A stretch of DNA of 39,642 nucleotides from Nevskia sp. (lineage in GTDB: Bacteria > Pseudomonadota > Gammaproteobacteria > Nevskiales > Nevskiaceae): positions 1 to 39,642 of the forward strand of contig NZ_JAKFUM010000020.1 in the NCBI RefSeq assembly GCF_021732705.1, read 5' to 3'. A model generated the notes under the pieces. The model was given only the letters and a program-made list of their open reading frames with translations. It made no database searches and was not told where the DNA came from. A program made the position numbers and the translations under genes. Position 1 is the stretch's first letter, and the number at the start of each line of letters is the position of its first letter. Of this stretch, positions 35,749 through 39,642 are shown one piece after another.

Positions 35749-35776
35749 GAACTTATTCCCGCTCCGCTGAGTCTGA
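35749..35776 (+). promoter_or_regulatory. SigmaE/AlgU-type promoter of the small RNA
   Basis: GAACTT (35749-35754), 17-bp spacer, TCTGA (35772-35776). This matches the extracytoplasmic-function sigma factor consensus (GAACTT, 16-17 bp, TCTGA) and lies at the place where Pseudomonas ErsA has its AlgU promoter. Confidence 0.72.
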
Positions 35777-35782
35777 TATTGC

Positions 35783-35891
35783 GAATGGTGACTCCCTTCC
35801 CATTCACCGGCCCCACTCCCTGGCCGGCCCGGCTCCCCCAAGCCGGAACTCGTTGCCCGGTGGGTTCCCCCGACCCTCCGGGCATTTTTTT
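35783..35891 (+). ncRNA. ErsA/Spot 42-locus small RNA candidate
   Basis: About 109 bases from a sigmaE-type promoter to a strong terminator, with no plausible ORF. Predicted stem-loops in order: GAATGG/CCATTC (35783-35805) with loop TGACTCCCTTC; CCGGCC/GGCCGG (35807-35827) with loop CCACTCCCT; CCGGCT/AGCCGG (35829-35846) with loop CCCCCA; then the terminator. Each loop is C/U-rich and could pair with ribosome binding sites. The gene lies between polA and engB, where E. coli has spf (Spot 42) and Pseudomonas has ersA, an AlgU-dependent envelope-stress sRNA. Synteny, promoter class and length fit ErsA; sequence homology was not tested. Confidence 0.78.
35855..35891 (+). terminator. Rho-independent terminator of the ErsA-like RNA
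   Basis: GCCCGG-T-GGG pairs with CCC-T-CCGGGC (one T-T mismatch), 9-base loop, followed by A and seven T (35885-35891). Confidence 0.92.
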
Positions 35892-35991
35892 GCCCGGCGT
35901 TTCGCGACAGCCAAGCGCCGATCCTAGCGCCACTCGCAGCGTCTGACAAACGGTTCTGTTTTGCCGATGACGGACGGCAAGTCGCGCGCTT

Positions 35992-36657
35992 TCAGCCGGC
36001 GTCGGTTTCGGCCTGCGGCGCTTCCAGACCCAGCCATTCGCTGAGCTTGGCGCGCGCTTCGTCAACGCCGGTCTTGGCATGCGCCGAGAACGCCTGCACC
36101 GTCATGTTCGGATCGAAGTCCCTGAGCTCCCGCTGGACCTTGAGCACGGTGTTCTTGCCAGCGCCGAAACTCAGCTTGTCGGCCTTGGTCAGCAGCACAT
36201 GCGCGTTCAGCAGGCGATCACGGCACCACTCGAGCATCTGGATGTCGAGCTCGGTCAGCGGGTGCCGGATGTCCATCACGACGACGATGCCGCGGAGCAC
36301 CTCGCGCTTCTCGACATAGCCGCCAACCAGGTGTCCCCAGGCGTTTCGGACGGCGATCGGCACCTGCGCGAAGCCGTAGCCGGGCAGATCGACCAGCCGG
36401 GCCGTGTCATCGATGTCGAACAGGTTGATCAGCTGCGTGCGACCCGGCGTCTTCGACACGCGAGCCAGCCCGTTCTGGTTGCAGATCACGTTCATCGCGC
36501 TCGACTTGCCGGCGTTCGAGCGGCCGACGAGCGCGGCTTCCGGCCGGCCATCGACCGGCAACTGTCCGAACTGGGCAGCCGACATCCGGAAGCGCGCCCG
36601 CGCATAGGGATTCGGCAGCGTCGGCTTCGCCGTGTCTTTCGTCGCAGAGGGGGTCAT
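35992..36657 (-). CDS. engB: Ribosome biogenesis GTPase EngB (YsxC/YihA)
   Basis: A 221-residue GTPase needed for 50S subunit assembly. G motifs: ALVGRSNAGKSSAMN (G1), KTPGRTQLINLF (G2), DLPGYGFAQVP (G3), LLTKADKLSF (G4), AFSAHAKTG (G5). Start ATG 36657 lies upstream of the conserved region. It is convergent with the ErsA-like sRNA and divergent from cytochrome c4 (79 bases), the same setting as in Pseudomonas. Confidence 0.95.
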   Translation of the reverse strand: MTPSATKDTAKPTLPNPYARARFRMSAAQFGQLPVDGRPEAALVGRSNAGKSSAMNVICNQNGLARVSKTPGRTQLINLFDIDDTARLVDLPGYGFAQVPIAVRNAWGHLVGGYVEKREVLRGIVVVMDIRHPLTELDIQMLEWCRDRLLNAHVLLTKADKLSFGAGKNTVLKVQRELRDFDPNMTVQAFSAHAKTGVDEARAKLSEWLGLEAPQAETDAG

Positions 36658-36736
36658 CGTGTAAGATTCGCGCTTCAATTCAACATTATGCGCTTGGTGC
36701 GAGTTGCGCCACGCATTCATCCTGCCGGAGTGTTTC

Positions 36737-37366
36737 ATGAAGCGTGTCCTGCTCGCCCTCGCGTTGTGTGGCCCCCTGTCGGTGTTTGCCGAAGGTGACG
36801 CGAAAGACCCGTTCGTCAAGGGCGATGCTGCAGCCGGCGCCACCAAGGCGGCGGTCTGCGGCGCCTGCCACGGTGCCGGCGGCAATGGTGCGATCAATCC
36901 GGAATGGCCGAAGCTCGCTGGACAGGGCTCGAAGTACATCTACAACCAGCTCGTGGCGTTCAAGTCGCAGAAGCGCAACAACCCGGTGATGTGGGCACAG
37001 GCGTCGGCGCTGTCCGAGCAGGACATGGCCGATCTCGCTGCCTACTTCAGCGCCCAGAAGCCGGTGCCGGGTGTCGCCAGCGAAGCCTCGGTTCCGGTCG
37101 CGCAGAAGCTCTACCGCGCCGGCGACGCTACCCGCGGCCTGCCGGCCTGCGGTGCCTGCCACGGCCCGAAGGGCGCAGGCAATCCTGCCGCCGCGTTTCC
37201 GCACATCGGCGGGCAGAACTCGGGTTACACCGCCGTGCAGCTGCGCGCCTATCGCGCCGGGGAACGCGGCAAGGAAGGCAGCGGTCTGATGATGGCGGCA
37301 GTGGCCAAGAATCTCACCGATGCCGAGATCGAGGCGCTGTCGTCCTACCTCTCCGGACTCCAGTAA
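36737..37366 (+). CDS. Cytochrome c4, dihaem periplasmic electron carrier
   Basis: A 209-residue precursor with a signal peptide (residues 1-18, VLLALALCGPLSVFAEG). It has two CGACH haem-binding motifs, at Cys41/Cys44/His45 and Cys138/Cys141/His142. Two similar c-type domains in tandem (AAYFSAQKPV and SSYLSGLQ each end a domain) identify cytochrome c4, which feeds electrons to terminal oxidases. ATG 36737 has GGAG 6 bases upstream. It lies 8 bases before dsbA, so the two are likely cotranscribed; DsbA and haem attachment both concern periplasmic Cys chemistry. Confidence 0.93.
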   Translation: MKRVLLALALCGPLSVFAEGDAKDPFVKGDAAAGATKAAVCGACHGAGGNGAINPEWPKLAGQGSKYIYNQLVAFKSQKRNNPVMWAQASALSEQDMADLAAYFSAQKPVPGVASEASVPVAQKLYRAGDATRGLPACGACHGPKGAGNPAAAFPHIGGQNSGYTAVQLRAYRAGERGKEGSGLMMAAVAKNLTDAEIEALSSYLSGLQ

Positions 37367-37374
37367 GGAATTTC

Positions 37375-38022
37375 ATGCGCTCCCTCAAGACCTTCTTCGC
37401 CGGCGGCCTGATCGCCGCCTTCGCGCTGTTCTCCGCGGCCTGCAGCGCTGCCGATACCGGCGGCGGCTACCAGCTCGGCAAGGATTACGCGGAACTGCCG
37501 TCGCCGCAGAAGCCGGCTGATCCGAAGCGGATCACGGTCGAAGAGTTCTTCTGGTACGGCTGCCCGCACTGCTTCAGCCTCGAACCTTCGGTCGAGAAAT
37601 GGAAGCCGACGAAGGCGGGCGACATCGACTTCATCCAGATCCCGAACACGCTGGGCCGTCCGGAAGGCGAAGTCCATGCGCGCGCCTTCTACATCGGGCA
37701 GACGCTTGGCATTCTCGGCAAGACCCACAGCGCGCTGTTCAACGCGATTCATGAGCAGCATCAGCCGATGAGCTCGCTGGAATCGATCCGCGCGCTGTAC
37801 GTCGCGGCCGCCGGGATCAAGCCGGCGGACTTCGACGGCGTGGCGTCGAGCTTCGTCGTCGACTCCGGCATGCGCCGGGCCGATGCACTGGCGCGGACCT
37901 ACCTGATCCGCAGCGTGCCGTCGCTGATCGTCGGCGGTCGCTATGTCGTTTCCGGCTCGCCGGACGCGTTCAAGGTTGTCGATTTCCTCGCCAACAAGAT
38001 TCGCAAGGAACGCAACGGCTGA
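37375..38022 (+). CDS. dsbA: Thiol:disulfide interchange protein DsbA
   Basis: A 215-residue periplasmic oxidoreductase that introduces disulfide bonds. The active site FFWYGCPHCF (Cys63, Cys66) is the classic CPHC, and the cis-Pro loop is RSVPSLIV. The signal is LIAAFALFSAACSAAD; the Cys at residue 23 makes a lipoprotein conceivable, but the lipobox is poor. ATG 37375 follows TAAGGA, which overlaps the cytochrome stop. An M14-like peptidase gene begins 2 bases after its stop. Confidence 0.95.
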   Translation: MRSLKTFFAGGLIAAFALFSAACSAADTGGGYQLGKDYAELPSPQKPADPKRITVEEFFWYGCPHCFSLEPSVEKWKPTKAGDIDFIQIPNTLGRPEGEVHARAFYIGQTLGILGKTHSALFNAIHEQHQPMSSLESIRALYVAAAGIKPADFDGVASSFVVDSGMRRADALARTYLIRSVPSLIVGGRYVVSGSPDAFKVVDFLANKIRKERNG

Positions 38023-38024
38023 TC

Positions 38025-38897
38025 TTGCGGTACTTCTCTCGCGCAGCCCTGCTCGGCACGGCAGCGCTTGCCTGCTACTGCGGGCAAGTGTCTGCCGAGC
38101 CTTCGTCGACTGGTGATGCGGTCGCGGTCGAATCGTTCTGCCGCGGCCTGTCGAAGCGCATCAACAATTTCGACGCCCAACAGTGCCGCGACGCCGACCT
38201 GCAGGCCGCCGCAGCAGTCTCCAACGCGCGTCGACCATTGCTGTATCGCGACTTCCCCGCGGCAGCGACGGCGCTGGCCCCGAAGCGCGTCCTGATCCTC
38301 GGCGGCATTCACGGCGACGAACTGTCATCGGTGACCGTCGTCTTCCAGTGGATCGAGCTGCTGAAGTCCGGGCGCTACCAGCGCTATCACTGGCGCGTGC
38401 TGCCTCTGACCAATCCCGACGGCCTGTTCGCTGACACCTCGACCCGCGTCAACGTCCGTGGTGTCGACCTGAACCGCAACTTCCCATCGCCGAACTGGAC
38501 CAGCCAGGCACTGAACTACTGGAAGAAGAAGGCCAAGAGCGACCCGCGCCGCTATCCGGGCCCGAGCGCCGGCTCGGAACCGGAGACCCGCTGGATCGTC
38601 GAGCAGATCCAGCAGTTCCGCCCGGACGCCATTGTCAGCGTCCACGCTCCATACGGCATTCTGGATTTCGACGGCCCGAAGGATCCGCCGAAGAAGCTGG
38701 GCTATCTGCGCCTGCAACCCCTCGGCGTCTACCCGGGCTCGCTCGGCGAGTACGCCGGCTTGTCGCTCAAGCTGCCGGTGATCACGATGGAACTGCCGCA
38801 GGCGACGCAGTCACCGTCTGCGTCGCAATCGGGGCGCATCTGGTCCGATCTCCTTGGCTGGCTCGACAAGACCATCGCGACGCCCGCCAGCCCCTGA
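38025..38897 (+). CDS. Exported M14-like zinc carboxypeptidase/deacylase
   Basis: A 290-residue protein read from TTG 38025, 2 bases after the dsbA stop. No ATG in frame precedes the signal peptide (YFSRAALLGTAALACYCGQV), so TTG is preferred. The M14 zinc site is visible: LGGIHGDELSS (His, Glu), then VDLNRNFP (Arg/Asn) and IVSVHAPYG (second His). TMELPQ near the end holds the likely catalytic Glu. The family includes murein-peptide amidases (MpaA) and succinylglutamate desuccinylases. An envelope peptide substrate is likely given the signal peptide, but this is inference. Confidence 0.82.
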   Translation: MRYFSRAALLGTAALACYCGQVSAEPSSTGDAVAVESFCRGLSKRINNFDAQQCRDADLQAAAAVSNARRPLLYRDFPAAATALAPKRVLILGGIHGDELSSVTVVFQWIELLKSGRYQRYHWRVLPLTNPDGLFADTSTRVNVRGVDLNRNFPSPNWTSQALNYWKKKAKSDPRRYPGPSAGSEPETRWIVEQIQQFRPDAIVSVHAPYGILDFDGPKDPPKKLGYLRLQPLGVYPGSLGEYAGLSLKLPVITMELPQATQSPSASQSGRIWSDLLGWLDKTIATPASP

Positions 38898-39022
38898 TCG
38901 GGTGCAGTTCCAGCCTGTTCGTCGGGTGCGCGCTCGGGTTTTGCGGCAGTTTGAGTTTGCGTCAAAGCCAGCGTAGCGTCTGTCTGTCCGCGCCAACACC
39001 ATGGCAAGCCGAGGCCCGACCC

Positions 39023-39337
39023 ATGAAATCAGCAATCGCAATTCTTCTATGCGGCTTGGCTGCCGCGTTGTGCGTCAACGCCGACGAACTGTCACCGAAC
39101 AGTTCCGCGAACTCCGAAGCAGCCACGAAACCATCGGCAGAAGCCACACCAGCGAAGACATCGCTACCGGTCAGCTGCCTGACCGACACCGGCAGCCGCA
39201 TCAAGCGCAAGTCCTCTCAATGCCTGAACGTCACTGGCAGACGCTACGACCGCGACGATGTGAACAGTACCGGGCAAACAAATGTCGGCGACGCGCTGCG
39301 GCAGCTTGATCCTCGCATCGGCAACGGTGTGCGCTGA
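39023..39337 (+). CDS. Small secreted protein with TonB-plug-like motifs
   Basis: A 104-residue protein with signal peptide (KSAIAILLCGLAAALCVNADE), a Ser/Ala/Thr-rich spacer, and a C-terminal region of ~55 residues: SCLTDTGSRIKRKSSQC then VTGRRYDRDDVNSTGQTNVG and DALRQLDPRIG. The two Cys may form a disulfide, and DsbA is encoded nearby. TGSRIKR and GQTNVGDALRQLDP recall the plug region of TonB receptors, although no barrel follows. The function is unknown. ATG 39023 has GAGG about 8 bases upstream. Confidence 0.68.
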   Translation: MKSAIAILLCGLAAALCVNADELSPNSSANSEAATKPSAEATPAKTSLPVSCLTDTGSRIKRKSSQCLNVTGRRYDRDDVNSTGQTNVGDALRQLDPRIGNGVR

Positions 39338-39547
39338 CGGTTGTAAGCTAACCGATTACACGGTGCTAACTGCGTCTTGGGTTGCGCGGCTTCATGCCTC
39401 CTGTCGAGAGGCGCGTGGATGGTGATAAGCACTGACCGGAATCTGCTGCTCCAGCTTCGAACGTGACGTCGCGTCCTTGATTAAACACCAAGTCGGCGTT
39501 CAGACCGCGCGACGCTGACCTGCTGGCTTCCTTCGGACCAGTGGAAC

Positions 39548-39642
39548 CTAGAGACTGGCGCCCTGTTGGGTTGAATGTTTCAGTGAAGCCTTGAACTCAT
39601 TGGGTGTCAGGTAGTCGAGGCTGGAATGGGGCCTGACCGCGT
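39548..39642 (-). mobile_element. IS3-family transposase, C-terminal end (partial)
   Basis: The minus-strand frame ending at TAG 39550-39548 reads VRPHSSLDYLTPNEFKASL, the conserved C-terminus of the IS3-family OrfB DDE transposase. The rest lies beyond the right edge. TGGCTTCC at 39524, 24 bases after the stop, begins with TG as IS3 ends do and may be the terminal inverted repeat. 39338-39523 holds no gene that I can support. Confidence 0.75.

Overview
This window is a GC-rich chromosomal stretch that looks like a gammaproteobacterium. The best evidence is the block polA - (sRNA) - engB - cytochrome c4 - dsbA at the right, an order known from Pseudomonas and relatives, together with the lptM-lysA pair. 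The lipid-, ketone- and sterol-type catabolic genes in the middle would suit an order such as Nevskiales or Xanthomonadales. That placement is inference and no 16S gene is present.

Layout from left to right. 1-1073: C-terminal part of an assimilatory nitrate reductase, cut by the window edge. 1074-1505: a gap holding a well-formed small-RNA gene on the minus strand, with promoter, hairpin and terminator. 1506-8277: an NYN/OST-HTH RNA-binding nuclease-like gene, an exported catalase-peroxidase, an Ntn-hydrolase acylase, and a small membrane protein. 8412-13527: a DUF3228 protein, then a TetR regulator divergent from an operon of Baeyer-Villiger monooxygenase, short-chain dehydrogenase, alpha/beta hydrolase and DUF2505 protein. 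This set can turn a ketone into an ester and then an acid plus an alcohol. 13550-18522: a thiolase-like/enoyl-CoA hydratase fusion, divergent from a TonB-dependent receptor. 18646-19098: a secreted DUF302 protein.

19100-21330 is a visibly AT-rich island with three unfamiliar genes: a MerR-like HTH protein, a four-helix membrane protein and a protein ending in a FimV/LysM-like domain. It abuts a FitA-type antitoxin whose PIN toxin partner is a broken remnant. The minus strand then carries a class-I-like HMG-CoA reductase, an Lhr-type DEXH helicase and a LysR regulator. RarD, a serine hydrolase, a carboxylesterase, lptM and lysA follow.

A complete hipBA toxin-antitoxin module, with repeated operator-like sites, sits between lysA and polA. 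Between polA and engB lies a strong candidate for an envelope-stress small RNA of the ErsA/Spot 42 locus: a sigmaE/AlgU-type promoter, stem-loops with C-rich loops and a textbook terminator. Cytochrome c4, DsbA, an M14-like peptidase and a small secreted protein follow, and the window ends in the 3' end of an IS3-family transposase.

The two small RNAs and the AT-rich three-gene cassette are the most likely places for undescribed biology.
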